Shown: piece after piece, positions 1 through 8,588 of the stretch
Position numbering within the stretch: the stretch's first letter is position 1
Layout: each line of letters opens with the position of its first letter
Origin: an uncultured Candidatus Saccharibacteria bacterium
Lineage (GTDB): Bacteria > Patescibacteriota > Saccharimonadia > Saccharimonadales > Saccharimonadaceae
NCBI GenBank assembly: GCA_947253945.1
Contig: CAMYAY010000002.1
Span: 50,218 to 114,217 of the forward strand
Direction of reading: 5' to 3'
DNA length: 64,000 nt
The notes under the pieces: generated by a model
What the model was told of the DNA's origin: nothing
Database searches by the model: none
What the model saw: only the letters and a program-made list of their open reading frames with translations
Translations under genes and position numbers: made by a program

Positions 1-213
1 CGCCAGCTCGTTTTCTTCTTCCGTGCTCAGTAATGGAATGCGCCCAATCTCACGCAAATAAATGCGCACTGAGTCGTCGCTAATTTCGTCGATGTCGCTC
101 GGCTCAATTACGGTGTCGTCGTCGATATCCGATTCATCAAGCTCATCCGGCTCGGACATGTCGTCGTCCATTATTTCGTCGGTTAGTCTTTCCTTATCTG
201 GTCTTTTAGCCAC
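1..213 (-). CDS. rpoD: RNA polymerase primary sigma factor, N-terminal part (cut by window edge)
   Basis: This is the first 71 codons of a primary sigma-70 factor, which directs RNA polymerase to housekeeping promoters. An acidic N-terminal stretch of about 45 residues leads into a typical sigma region 1.2, reading SVRIYLREIGRIPLLSTEEE, which is nearly diagnostic. The start is taken as GTG at 213, which has a GGGAG Shine-Dalgarno about seven bases upstream; the in-frame ATGs further in would remove only acidic residues. The rest of the gene (regions 2-4) lies left of the window. A consensus-like promoter sits about 120 bases upstream, giving a long leader, in contrast to the many leaderless genes here. 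Seen: motif and GTG. Inferred: primary rather than alternative sigma factor. Confidence 0.85.
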   Translation of the reverse strand, partial: MAKRPDKERLTDEIMDDDMSEPDELDESDIDDDTVIEPSDIDEISDDSVRIYLREIGRIPLLSTEEENELA

Positions 214-341
214 TCAAACTCCCTTCTTAAATTATTTTTTGTTTGAAGTGTTAGCGTTTTTAAATCCTGATGTCAACGGATCAAACATGGGTCTTGCCGG
301 TCGACTTTAATGGCAATTCTAATACGCCCATTATCATTCAT

Positions 342-371
342 ATGATAGCAGGCCAAGGCTAGGCTTGTCAA
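342..371 (-). promoter_or_regulatory. Putative rpoD promoter (-35 TTGACA, -10 TATCAT)
   Basis: On the minus strand TTGACA (366-371) and TATCAT (342-347) are separated by 18 bases, and the -10 is preceded by TGC, an extended -10. It points at the sigma gene and predicts a leader of about 120 bases. The rest of the 214-431 gap shows no open frame or clear terminator for valS. Confidence 0.5.
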
Positions 372-431
372 CTATTTTGGCAAATTTAATCAACTTATTA
401 ATTTACCAAGTGTGAGTTGACGCGCCTAGGG

Positions 432-2993
432 CTAATTAATTTCGTTTAAGATGGTCGCGAGCTTCGCCTCTTGCTGACGCTTGTCCGCCAAAGCCTTGCG
501 ACTCTCCGCCACCAATTCCGCTGGGGCATGCTCTACGTAGCCAGAGTTACTGAGGCGCCGCTCCAAACCATCGATTTCCGCCTTCACTGCCGTGAGTTGC
601 TTACTGAGATGCTTCTGATAGTCGGCAATTTGTTCTGGCGTGAGTTCTAGCCAAGAGGTCGTGAACTGGTCAACTACATGCAGCCCGTGTGGCGTATGGT
701 CCACTTTCACGCGCTTTAATTTTGCGAGGCTCGCCACTAGTTCGCCCTGCTCCAAGAGTAATGAGTCGTCATCGTGCACCAAGGTGTACTTACCGTTTGG
801 TAACTGCGCCGTGATGTTACGTACCGCGGTCACCAGCGACTTCACGCGCTCAAACTGCTCCGCCTGCCGCGCCGCATACTCCAACTGGTGTGGCCAGTGC
901 TGGCTAATCAGCAGCGTATCGTCGCCGCGCAAGGTCGTCCAGATTGTCTCCGACACAAATGGCGCAAACGGATGTACCAAGCGCAACGCCTGATTGAGCA
1001 CCCGCCGCATAAAGGCTGGGTCGCTACCCTGCTTACTAGCCTCAATGTACCAGTCAGCCAAATCGTCCCAGATGAAGTGATACACTGTCTCCACTGCTTC
1101 AGCAAAGCGATAGTTGGCAAGGTGGCTATCCAAAGTCTGCCGCGCTTGGTCAAGCTTCTGATAAATCCAGTGGTCGGCAATCTGCGTTGGCTTCGCATGG
1201 TCGGCTGCATCATTAGTCACGCCTGCCTCGTCTGCCTTCGCCTCGATATAGCGCGCGATATTCCACAGCTTGTTGCAGAAATTTCTCCCCGCAATCACCG
1301 AGGCTTCCGAGAAGGCCTGCGCCTGCCCCGCCGAGCGGTTCATCACAATACCAATACGCAAGGCATCGGAACCGTACTTTTCTACCACTTCTATCGGGTT
1401 CACCACATTACCCTTACTCTTACTCATCTTCTGACCGTGGCCGTCCAAAATTAAGCCGTGCAAAAAGACGTCATGGAATGGCACTTCACCCGTCACGTAG
1501 AGCCCAAGCATAATCATACGTGCCACCCACGGACGCAAAATGTCCACGCCAGTCTCCATCACTGCGTTCGGATAGAAGCGCTTGAGGTCGCCCTGTTGCA
1601 TCACATCAGTGGTAACAAATGGCCACTGACCACTACTAAACCACGTATCAAAGGTGTCTTCGTCGCGAATGTACGACTTACCATTCACCTCAATCTCGGT
1701 CTGATCGACGCGCGTATCAAAAATCCAATCGTCTGGGTCATCCGCCGCATGGAAGGCGGGAATCGGGATGCCCCACGGAATCTGCCGGCTAATATTCCAG
1801 TCGCGCAGCTCGTCATAATAATGAATTAGCTCCTCACCCTTATGTTCCGGCACAAAACGCACCTTACCAGCCAGCACCGCCTCACGCGCCCGCTGCGCTA
1901 GCGGCTTGACGTTAATGAACCATTGTTTCATCAGAAGTGGCTGAATCGTCGTGCCACACTTATAGCAATGTGGAACATCGTGCGTGAAGTCTTCCACCTC
2001 TGTTAATGCGCCGCAAGCCTGCAAGTCTGCCACGACTACGTCGCGCGCTTCGTCGGCCGTCATGCCACGGTACTTCTCTGGTACGGCGTCAGTCATCTTG
2101 CCGTCCGTGCCAATTACCGAGATAGCCTCAAGGTGATGACGTTGGCCAATTTCAAAGTCAAGCGGGTCGTGTGCTGGTGTAATTTTTACAGCACCCGTGC
2201 CAAAGCCAAGCTCCACACCTTCATCTGCTACCACTGGAATTGAGCGCCCCACAAGTGGTACAATCACCCGCTTACCGACCAAATCCGTATACTTTGGGTC
2301 ATCCGGATGAACTGCAATCGCCACATCGCCTAGCATCGTCTCTGGTCGCGTCGTCGCTACTTCAATACTCTGCTTACCATCATCAGTATGATACACAATG
2401 TGCCAGAGGTGCGAAGCTTCCGACTTAAATTCCACCTCAATATCCGCAAATGCCGTCTGATGATGTGGGCAGTAATTTACGATGCGGTTACCACGATAAA
2501 TCAGGCCGTCATCCCACAATTTCTTAAACGTATTATAAACGGTATCCACCACCTTCTTGTCGAGCGTGAAGACCTTCGAGTTCCAGTCACAAGACGCACC
2601 CAGCGCCCGAATCTGCAACTCCATATTACCTCTGTTCTGAGCCACAAAATCCCACGTCCGGCGGTACAGCTCCTCACGACTATAGTCAAACCGCGAGTGC
2701 CCCTCTTTATTTAAGCTACGCTCAAACACCACCCAAGTTTCAAACCCAGCGTGGTCAGCGCCCGGAATCCACAGCGTGTCGCGCCCTTGCATCCGGTAAT
2801 AGCGCGTTAAAATATCCTCAATCGGAATCATGTAGCCGTGCCCCACGTGCAAGTTGCCGTTGGCGTTCGGCGGTGGCATCACGATGCAGTACGGGTCGCC
2901 CTTGCCGCTCGGCGCAAACGCCCCACTGCTCTCCCACAATGCATAGATAGTGGTTTCATATTGGTTTGGTTCATATGTCTTTGGTAAATTCAT
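432..2993 (-). CDS. valS: Valyl-tRNA synthetase
   Basis: A class Ia aminoacyl-tRNA synthetase that charges tRNA-Val and edits mischarged threonine. The protein has 853 residues, normal for a bacterial ValRS. The HIGH-type signature appears as HVGH at residues 49-52 within PPPNANGNLHVGHG, and the KMSKS loop is intact near residue 522 (KMSKSKGN). The C-terminal 65 residues or so are charged and heptad-like, matching the ValRS tRNA-binding coiled coil. The leader carries two TATAAT-like boxes on the minus strand (3025-3030 and 3036-3041, the latter preceded by TGG) before an ATG at 2993 with a weak AGGAT upstream. It follows the femAB-like gene on the same strand but probably has its own promoter. 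Confidence 0.97.
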   Translation of the reverse strand: MNLPKTYEPNQYETTIYALWESSGAFAPSGKGDPYCIVMPPPNANGNLHVGHGYMIPIEDILTRYYRMQGRDTLWIPGADHAGFETWVVFERSLNKEGHSRFDYSREELYRRTWDFVAQNRGNMELQIRALGASCDWNSKVFTLDKKVVDTVYNTFKKLWDDGLIYRGNRIVNYCPHHQTAFADIEVEFKSEASHLWHIVYHTDDGKQSIEVATTRPETMLGDVAIAVHPDDPKYTDLVGKRVIVPLVGRSIPVVADEGVELGFGTGAVKITPAHDPLDFEIGQRHHLEAISVIGTDGKMTDAVPEKYRGMTADEARDVVVADLQACGALTEVEDFTHDVPHCYKCGTTIQPLLMKQWFINVKPLAQRAREAVLAGKVRFVPEHKGEELIHYYDELRDWNISRQIPWGIPIPAFHAADDPDDWIFDTRVDQTEIEVNGKSYIRDEDTFDTWFSSGQWPFVTTDVMQQGDLKRFYPNAVMETGVDILRPWVARMIMLGLYVTGEVPFHDVFLHGLILDGHGQKMSKSKGNVVNPIEVVEKYGSDALRIGIVMNRSAGQAQAFSEASVIAGRNFCNKLWNIARYIEAKADEAGVTNDAADHAKPTQIADHWIYQKLDQARQTLDSHLANYRFAEAVETVYHFIWDDLADWYIEASKQGSDPAFMRRVLNQALRLVHPFAPFVSETIWTTLRGDDTLLISQHWPHQLEYAARQAEQFERVKSLVTAVRNITAQLPNGKYTLVHDDDSLLLEQGELVASLAKLKRVKVDHTPHGLHVVDQFTTSWLELTPEQIADYQKHLSKQLTAVKAEIDGLERRLSNSGYVEHAPAELVAESRKALADKRQQEAKLATILNEIN

Positions 2994-3052
2994 CCTAATC
3001 CTAAACTAGGTCGTAGCGACCTTTATTATAGTAATATTATACCACCTCCTAC

Positions 3053-3991
3053 CTAGCGACGGGTAATAATTAATAGTAAACGGTACAACCGATACCGCCA
3101 CGGGCGCAATGGCAGCTCCCAAGTGCCCACGTAGTCCACTCGCTTACCACCGTAAGAAAGCTTAAATTGTGTAAAGCCGCGCCAAGCGTGCCAGCGTGGA
3201 TTGCCGTCGTCTACCTCTGGTGCCACGCCATACCAGTCGAACCACTTACACCCCTGTTGGTGGGCAAATTTCAAAGCAAACAGCCCTAGCCCCGTAGCTG
3301 GCGAGTACTTGCGGTACTCCGTGTAGTTGGCAGCGTGGGCATAGCTCATAGTTTCGCCATTATTAAAGAAGATAATTGAGGCGATACGCTTCCCTGCTAA
3401 CTCGGCGAACAGTAGCCCTGCCACCTTTTGCGGGAATAATCGCTCGGCTAGCAAGCGATAATGCATGTCGTCATGTGGTTTCATCCCTGTGCGCTGGCTG
3501 ACGTCGTGAATCATCTTAATAAAGTCATCGATATCCTTCGGGTCGTAGCTCACACTATAAGTAATACCCGCCTTGTCGCACTTCCTAGCATAACGCCGCG
3601 CGGTCTGCGAGAGCTCGGCCATAATCGCCTCCTCCCCTACTGACACGTCATTAACCACCGTATGAGGTGGCTGGACATCACGACGGCTATGTTTGAAGCC
3701 CATTTCGCGCAATAACTGAGGTGTAACGCCTAATACATCCGGCTCAATCCGGATAAAATCTACCCCTTTATTCTTACCTATCCGCTTGAGACTCGCAATG
3801 GCAGCCTTAAACGACGTCACATCTTGTGCCACTGGGCCATAGGGGCAATACCAGCGATTACTAAACTGGCCGTGTTCAAGAATGGCGACGTAGTGCCACC
3901 TCTGATCGGATTCATAAGCAGTTTCGTAGGAAATAGCATTAAAAACCCGCCAGGCTGAGCTCTGAAGGATACTCCCTGTCACCTCATTCAT
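3053..3991 (-). CDS. FemAB/FemX-family aminoacyltransferase (peptidoglycan interpeptide bridge)
   Basis: A 312-residue protein of the FemABX type (tandem GNAT-like folds). Known members use aminoacyl-tRNA to add the first or later residues of the interpeptide bridge to lipid II. Visible hallmarks are the central TARRYARKCDKAGI segment, the GKRIASIIFFNNGETMSYAH strand and the GVAPEVDDGNPRWHAWRGFT segment near the C-terminus, which resembles the family's usual ending. It lies 35 bases downstream of tsaD on the same strand and is probably co-transcribed with it. It implies a cross-bridged wall, consistent with the MurE-like ligase, D,D-carboxypeptidase and wall hydrolases nearby. Which amino acid it adds cannot be told from sequence. 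Confidence 0.85.
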   Translation of the reverse strand: MNEVTGSILQSSAWRVFNAISYETAYESDQRWHYVAILEHGQFSNRWYCPYGPVAQDVTSFKAAIASLKRIGKNKGVDFIRIEPDVLGVTPQLLREMGFKHSRRDVQPPHTVVNDVSVGEEAIMAELSQTARRYARKCDKAGITYSVSYDPKDIDDFIKMIHDVSQRTGMKPHDDMHYRLLAERLFPQKVAGLLFAELAGKRIASIIFFNNGETMSYAHAANYTEYRKYSPATGLGLFALKFAHQQGCKWFDWYGVAPEVDDGNPRWHAWRGFTQFKLSYGGKRVDYVGTWELPLRPWRYRLYRLLLIITRR

Positions 3992-4026
3992 AAATTGTAC
4001 ATTCTTAGTGTATCACACTTTAAGCT

Positions 4027-5076
4027 TTAGCGCAACCCCCAAATTGTCTTTGACATCGAAATTGATGGGATGACATCGAGTCGACGTGGGTCGGATGGCT
4101 TGATGCGTTGTGCCTTGTAGTAGCCAAGCGCAGCAATCATCGCGCCGTTGTCGGTGCAGAGAGCAGGGGATGGGAAGTTAATCTCAATCGGCAACCGCTC
4201 TCTTAGCTGACGTCGCAACTCAGTATTAGCTGCCACGCCACCGGCAATAACCACTGATTTTGGCGCATATTCACGGGTCGCCGCCACTAATTTCTCCACC
4301 AAAGTGTCTACCGCCGTAAACTGGAAGCTGGCCGCAAAATCACTCACTTGCTGCGGTGTCAGCTTAGCTGCCAACTGCGTGGAAGGGAAGGTGTGGTCCA
4401 CACCCACGGCGTCTTGCACTGACCGGAGTAATGCCGTCTTGACCCCTGAAAACGAGAAGTCGTACTTGCCCTGCATGTGCGCCTTTGGCAAGTGGTAACG
4501 GTGCGGATCGCCACTTTCGGCTGCCTTTGAAATCGCTGGGCCACCAGGGTAGGGCAGGCCAATAATCTTCGCCACCTTATCAAACGCCTCACCCACGGCA
4601 TCGTCCGCTGTCTGACCGAGCAGAGTATAGTCGCCATGGTCGCGGAACAACACAATTTGCGAGTGCCCACCACTGACAATTAGCGCGAGAAACGGAAATT
4701 CCGGCGGGTTGTCCATCAAAAAGTTAGCATAAACATGCCCTTCAACGTGATGACAAGGATAGAAGGGCTTATGGTGCATTAAGGCCAGCGTGCGCGCAGT
4801 GAGCGAGCCCATGAGAAGCGAGCCAATTAGCCCCGGCATCATCGTCGCCGCTACGGCGTCGACCTTATCCCAGCCACCAGCCTCAGTTACGGCTTGCTCA
4901 ATCACCGGCACCACAACCTCAAGATGCGACCGCGCCGCCACCTCTGGCACCACGCCGCCGTACACCTTATGAATATCAATCTGCGTATTTACTACATTTG
5001 AGATAATCTGCCGCCCATCACGCACCACAGCAGCAGCCGTTTCGTCACACGAACTCTCAACACCTAACACATTCAT
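4027..5076 (-). CDS. tsaD: tRNA N6-threonylcarbamoyladenosine transferase
   Basis: The catalytic subunit that transfers threonylcarbamoyl from TC-AMP to A37 of ANN-decoding tRNAs. The 349 residues span the full ASKHA fold: N-terminal GVESSCDETAAAVV, the iron-binding histidines in HHVEGH (H110 and H114), the phosphate loop VSGGHSQIVLF, and GGVAANTELRRQL plus CTDNGAMIAALGYY near the C-terminus. The partners TsaB and TsaE are not in the window. The ATG at 5076 lies eight bases from a minus-strand TAAAAT box preceded by TGC, so it is probably leaderless, back to back with the promoter of the divergent MurE-like gene. Confidence 0.96.
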   Translation of the reverse strand: MNVLGVESSCDETAAAVVRDGRQIISNVVNTQIDIHKVYGGVVPEVAARSHLEVVVPVIEQAVTEAGGWDKVDAVAATMMPGLIGSLLMGSLTARTLALMHHKPFYPCHHVEGHVYANFLMDNPPEFPFLALIVSGGHSQIVLFRDHGDYTLLGQTADDAVGEAFDKVAKIIGLPYPGGPAISKAAESGDPHRYHLPKAHMQGKYDFSFSGVKTALLRSVQDAVGVDHTFPSTQLAAKLTPQQVSDFAASFQFTAVDTLVEKLVAATREYAPKSVVIAGGVAANTELRRQLRERLPIEINFPSPALCTDNGAMIAALGYYKAQRIKPSDPRRLDVIPSISMSKTIWGLR

Positions 5077-5109
5077 TCACTTAAATTTTAGCACAATTTG
5101 TGGGGGTGG

Positions 5110-5115
5110 TATAAT
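5110..5115 (+). promoter_or_regulatory. Extended -10 (TGGTATAAT) of a leaderless gene
   Basis: TATAAT preceded by TGG ends six bases before the ATG at 5122, so transcription should start at or within a base or two of the start codon. A minus-strand TAAAAT at 5085-5090 serves tsaD in the same 45-base gap. Confidence 0.65.
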
Positions 5116-5121
5116 AATACT

Positions 5122-6429
5122 ATGAAATACACTATTCGCGATGCTCGCAACTCCGCGCTTGTCCCAGTTCATGCAATTCAGGCTTTTATGAAGGCCACTA
5201 AATATGATTATCCCGCCAGTGGTATGACGGTAATTGGTGTCACCGGCACCAATGGCAAAACCACCACTTGTTTTATGATTTACAACATGTTGTTGAAAGC
5301 TGGCTACCAAGTCGGGCTAATGTCCACTGTGGCCAACGCCATCAATGACGAAGTTACCACGCAAAGCGCCCACATGACCACAGCCGACCCAGCGACGCTC
5401 AACAAGCGCCTCGCCAAGATGCGCGAAGCCGGCATTAAATATCTGGTACTTGAGACTAGCTCCCACGCCCTCGCGCAGCACCGCGTGTTTGGCGTACCGT
5501 ACGACGTCGTAGTTGAGACCAATGTTACTGAGGAGCACCTCGATTACCACCGTACCTTCAAGCGCTACCGCGAAGCTAAAATGAAGCTCTTTAAGCTCTG
5601 TGCTAGCAACGCCAAGCGTGGCGGCCGCGGTGTCGGCATCGCCAACGCCGACGACCCTTCGGTAGGCTACTTCAAGCCGCTTGTACCACACCCAATTACT
5701 TATGGCATTGAGAACGGCGACCTCAAGGCGACCCGCATTAAGCTTTCGACCGCCGGCGTAGAGTACTACACGCGCTACGACAAGACCTTATATCATATCA
5801 AGACGCAAATCCCCGGTGAATTTAATGTTTATAACTCACTTGCCGCAACCGCAGTTGGTATCAGCCTCGGCCTCAGTAAAGAGCAAATCGAGCAGGGCAT
5901 TGCCACGCTAGACGGCGTAGAAGGCCGTATGAACCGCGTCGACCTTGGCCAGGATTACGACGTCATTATCGACTTCGCGCACACTCCTGACGCCTACCAG
6001 AAGCTCCTACCAGGGATTAACAAGCTAGCTAAAGGGCGAGTGATTACCGTCTTTGGTGGTGCAGGCAAGCGTGACCAGACTAAGCTACCTCATATGGGCA
6101 AAATTGCCGCCGAGAATTCCGACATCGTGATTCTGACCGAGGATGACCCGCGTGGTCCAGTGCGCGCGCAGTCCGAAAAGCTTGCGAAGGGTGCCATCGA
6201 AGCCGGCAAGGTGGAAGGCAAGAGCCTATTCTTTATCGACGACCGCACCGAAGCCATCAACCATGCCATGTCTATCGCACGGAAGGGTGATGTAGTCGTT
6301 TTGATGGGCAAAGGCCACGAAAAGACCATCGCCCGCGCTACGGCCGACGAGCCATGGGATGAACTAGCGACCGCCAAGACAGCCATCGCTTTAGCCATGC
6401 ATCAGGCAAAGAAGAAAGCCAGCAAGTAA
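5122..6429 (+). CDS. murE: MurE-like Mur ligase lacking the N-terminal UDP-binding domain
   Basis: An ATP-dependent Mur ligase expected to add the third amino acid of the wall peptide. It has 435 residues from the ATG at 5122; an upstream in-frame ATG at 5098 is rejected because the TATAAT box lies between the two. The P-loop GVTGTNGKTT is at residues 39-48. The central domain continues (LETSSHALAQHRV, TNVTEEHLDYH), followed by the C-terminal Mur domain (DFAHTPDAYQ, FGGAGKRDQTKLPHMG, LTEDDPRGP). In typical MurE the P-loop lies near residue 110, so domain I, which holds the UDP-sugar, is essentially absent. The DDPR motif resembles the amino-acid-selecting DNPR of diaminopimelate enzymes with N changed to D, so the substrate is uncertain. 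A different amide ligase of the same fold remains possible. Confidence 0.85.
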   Translation: MKYTIRDARNSALVPVHAIQAFMKATKYDYPASGMTVIGVTGTNGKTTTCFMIYNMLLKAGYQVGLMSTVANAINDEVTTQSAHMTTADPATLNKRLAKMREAGIKYLVLETSSHALAQHRVFGVPYDVVVETNVTEEHLDYHRTFKRYREAKMKLFKLCASNAKRGGRGVGIANADDPSVGYFKPLVPHPITYGIENGDLKATRIKLSTAGVEYYTRYDKTLYHIKTQIPGEFNVYNSLAATAVGISLGLSKEQIEQGIATLDGVEGRMNRVDLGQDYDVIIDFAHTPDAYQKLLPGINKLAKGRVITVFGGAGKRDQTKLPHMGKIAAENSDIVILTEDDPRGPVRAQSEKLAKGAIEAGKVEGKSLFFIDDRTEAINHAMSIARKGDVVVLMGKGHEKTIARATADEPWDELATAKTAIALAMHQAKKKASK

Positions 6430-6456
6430 CAGAGGTAATTCTGTTTAAAGCTCCAT

Positions 6457-6495
6457 AGTTTTCCACAGGTTTTGCACTTGTGGAAAACTTTTTAT
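6457..6495. terminator. Hairpin terminator built from inverted TTTTCCACA sequences
   Basis: Arms AGTTTTCCACA (6457-6467) and TGTGGAAAACT (6479-6489) enclose an 11-base loop and are followed by a T-rich run. The hairpin sits between the convergent murE-like and rlmH genes and could end transcription from both sides. Each arm contains the DnaA-box-like nonamer seen at the origin (see findings). Confidence 0.7.
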
Positions 6496-6526
6496 TTTCA
6501 GTAAAACCCTAGTGGGTTTCCACAAG

Positions 6527-6967
6527 CTAAATATGATGATATGGGTGATGCAGGGCAATCGCCTGCGCCCGATAAATTTGTTCCATTAAAATTAGCCGCA
6601 CCAGTTGGTGTGGGAAAACTAGCCTTGAAAGACTTACCACCACGTCAGCGCGCTGGCGCAGGGCGTCGTTCACCCCATAGGCGCCACCGATAATTAAGGT
6701 CGCCGACCCCTGTTGCAGAGCAGTTGAAAACTCAGGGCTGGTCATCAGCTGGCCACGCTCATCTAGTAGAATCACTCGCGTTTGTGGCGTCAGATGCTTC
6801 ATAATGGCTGCCGACTCTTCATCGCGCGCCACGTCACCCGACTGCGCCGAGTAGGGCAGCAGTACCCACTCCACCGTAAACGGCGCGCGCAGGCGCTGCT
6901 GGTAATTTTGGATGGCCGCCACTAGTTCAGGGGCGGTCTTTTTGCCAACGGCAATAATCTTAAGCAT
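6527..6967 (-). CDS. rlmH: 23S rRNA (pseudouridine-1915 N3) methyltransferase
   Basis: An SPOUT-class methyltransferase that modifies helix 69 of 23S rRNA. The 146-residue length is about the family norm. Motifs include the N-terminal MLKIIAVGKK, the ILLDERGQLMTSPEFS segment, the glycine-rich SAM knot LIIGGAYGVND, and the C-terminal FPHQLVRLILMEQIYRAQAI, which is highly characteristic. The start overlaps the end of the upstream HIT gene by eight bases, so the two are almost certainly co-transcribed and translationally coupled. Confidence 0.95.
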   Translation of the reverse strand: MLKIIAVGKKTAPELVAAIQNYQQRLRAPFTVEWVLLPYSAQSGDVARDEESAAIMKHLTPQTRVILLDERGQLMTSPEFSTALQQGSATLIIGGAYGVNDALRQRADVVVSLSRLVFPHQLVRLILMEQIYRAQAIALHHPYHHI

Positions 6968-7355
6968 CGAACTTCAGCTTCGCCGCCAGCTGCTTCATGT
7001 TATCGTCTGAGGTATCCACCGGATAACCGTGGTGCAGCTTCAAAACGTCACGGTCATACATTGGCACCACATGCACATGAGCATGGGGTACATCCAAGCC
7101 TTCTACTACCAAGCCAGCACGCACACCCAGCACGTCCTCCACGCGTTGCGCCACGCGTCGCACCGTCTGAAATAGTGCCGTGTAATATTCCTCTGGTAGC
7201 TGATAAATCTTATCCACTTGGCACTTTGGCACCACTAGAACGTGGCCGTCACTTAGTGGATTGATATCAAGAAAGGCAAACGTACGCTCGTCTTCGTAAA
7301 CCTTGTAGCACGGGATGTCGCCCCGAATAATTTTCGTAAAAATGCTCTCTTCCAT
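6960..7355 (-). CDS. HIT-family nucleotide phosphohydrolase (HinT-like)
   Basis: A 131-residue histidine-triad protein. The catalytic motif HAHVHVVP places histidines at residues 91, 93 and 95, and the N-terminal SIFTKIIRGDIPCYKVYEDE segment is typical of HinT. Such proteins hydrolyse AMP-linked phosphoramidates or dinucleotides in the cytoplasm. The ATG at 7355 lies six bases after a minus-strand TATAAT preceded by TGT (7362-7367), making it a leaderless gene. Its promoter is interleaved with that of the divergent carboxypeptidase gene. The first gene of a two-gene unit with rlmH. Confidence 0.93.
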   Translation of the reverse strand: MEESIFTKIIRGDIPCYKVYEDERTFAFLDINPLSDGHVLVVPKCQVDKIYQLPEEYYTALFQTVRRVAQRVEDVLGVRAGLVVEGLDVPHAHVHVVPMYDRDVLKLHHGYPVDTSDDNMKQLAAKLKFDA

Positions 7356-7361
7356 ATAAAT

Positions 7362-7383
7362 ATTATAACAATTATTGTATAAT
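7362..7383. promoter_or_regulatory. Back-to-back leaderless promoters (HIT leftward, carboxypeptidase rightward)
   Basis: A minus-strand TATAAT (7362-7367) ends six bases from the ATG at 7355. A plus-strand TATAAT (7378-7383) ends six bases from the ATG at 7390. Both genes start 6 bases from their box, within a 34-base gap. Confidence 0.65.
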
Positions 7384-7389
7384 TAAGGC

Positions 7390-8541
7390 ATGAAAAAGCG
7401 GTGGGTTAGTTTGTTGACCGTCCCTTTGGCGGCAGCCTGTTACGGCTCGTATTTACTAGTGCAGCCGACATCGGCCAGTGGTACGACCGAGTTTTTGATT
7501 CACCCGCAGGCTAAACCACAGCCACTCAAGTCAACCCAGTTCAAGCTCCGCCGCGGCGCCATTGGCTACTTCGACCCGAACACCAACACTCCGGTTTGCC
7601 GCAATATTGGCGACCCCAAGACCGAGCTCACACCGGAAGCCACTGCTTCGCTCGCCAAGACTATCACCGTCCAAGTCGTTTTGGCACACAAACCACTGGT
7701 CGCAGGGCAGGAGGGTCCGACTATCACCCTCACCAGCGCCGATGTCGACCGCTACAGCTACGCCGTTCGTAACGGTGGTAGTCGCGTCCAAATCGTCGCA
7801 GGCGAACAGCTCACCGAGCGGCAGATGATTCAAGGCATCATGCTACGCAGCGCCAACAACTTGGCCGACAGCTTGACTGTCTGGGCGTTCGGCTCGCACG
7901 CTGCTTACCAGCAAGCCGCCACAGCTTGGCTAAAGCAGCACAACATTAATCACACCACAGTTGGCCTGGACGCCAGCGGCTTCGACCCCAGCACCACCTC
8001 AACGCCAGAAGACCTCTGTAAAATTATTCTCTTTGCCGCCAATCACCCCGCGCTGCGCGATATTCTCGCAAACCCAACCGCTAACTTACCAGTAGTAGGG
8101 CAGATTCACACCACCAACAAACTCCTCGGTCAACACGATGTCTTTGCTGGTAAGACCGGCTTTAATAACGAGGCCGGCCACGGCGTGATTTTGGCGCGCC
8201 AGTTGCAACTTGACGACGTCACACTCACCGGTGCCGCAGTCGCACTTAGTCAAGGCAATTACACTGCCGCCTTTGACGCCGCCGGTCAATTGCTCGACAC
8301 CTTACCGCAAGATATCCGCGCGCTCCACATTCGCCAAGGTGAACTCGCCGGCCGCATCAATGACACCACTGGTAGCCACGCCGTAGTCACAAGCCAAGCT
8401 CTCACTATGCCGTACTTTGCCGACCAGCCACCACAGTTAATCACCAACCGCAACTTCCAACCGGTACGGCCGCTATCTAGCCAAGCCGTTGTAGGACAGC
8501 TCAAGGTCAACCAAAGCCAAATCGACCTCCTTATACAATGA
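7390..8541 (+). CDS. D-alanyl-D-alanine carboxypeptidase, peptidase S11 family
   Basis: A penicillin-binding-protein-type D,D-carboxypeptidase of 383 residues that trims the terminal D-Ala of wall stem peptides outside the membrane. An N-terminal signal or anchor (positive MKKRW followed by a hydrophobic run to about residue 28) precedes the serine-peptidase fold. The three active-site motifs are readable: SLAK (S87, K90), SAN at about 154-156 and KTG near residue 255 within FAGKTGFNNEAGH. The C-terminal 100 residues form a divergent region without a clear membrane anchor. It is leaderless, with TATAAT six bases before the ATG. A hairpin follows the stop codon. Confidence 0.88.
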   Translation: MKKRWVSLLTVPLAAACYGSYLLVQPTSASGTTEFLIHPQAKPQPLKSTQFKLRRGAIGYFDPNTNTPVCRNIGDPKTELTPEATASLAKTITVQVVLAHKPLVAGQEGPTITLTSADVDRYSYAVRNGGSRVQIVAGEQLTERQMIQGIMLRSANNLADSLTVWAFGSHAAYQQAATAWLKQHNINHTTVGLDASGFDPSTTSTPEDLCKIILFAANHPALRDILANPTANLPVVGQIHTTNKLLGQHDVFAGKTGFNNEAGHGVILARQLQLDDVTLTGAAVALSQGNYTAAFDAAGQLLDTLPQDIRALHIRQGELAGRINDTTGSHAVVTSQALTMPYFADQPPQLITNRNFQPVRPLSSQAVVGQLKVNQSQIDLLIQ

Positions 8542-8556
8542 TCTTGCCAAACTAAA

Positions 8557-8576
8557 ACCGCCAGTCAACTGGCGGT
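8557..8576. terminator. Hairpin after the carboxypeptidase gene
   Basis: Perfect arms ACCGCCAGT and ACTGGCGGT are separated by two bases, but only a weak T-rich tail follows. The hairpin sits between the carboxypeptidase gene and the 3' end of the convergent tRNA-Ser(UGA) gene. Confidence 0.5.
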
Positions 8577-8588
8577 ATCATAATTTCT

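Noticed and set aside
62..310. Serine-rich open frame on the plus strand
   Set aside because: It is the antisense shadow of the acidic N-terminus of the sigma factor, which has a recognised region 1.2 in the other strand.
908..1454. Long antisense open frames within valS, and similar ones within other genes
   Set aside because: They share the position of strongly recognised genes on the other strand and have no ribosome sites, promoters or recognisable sequence.
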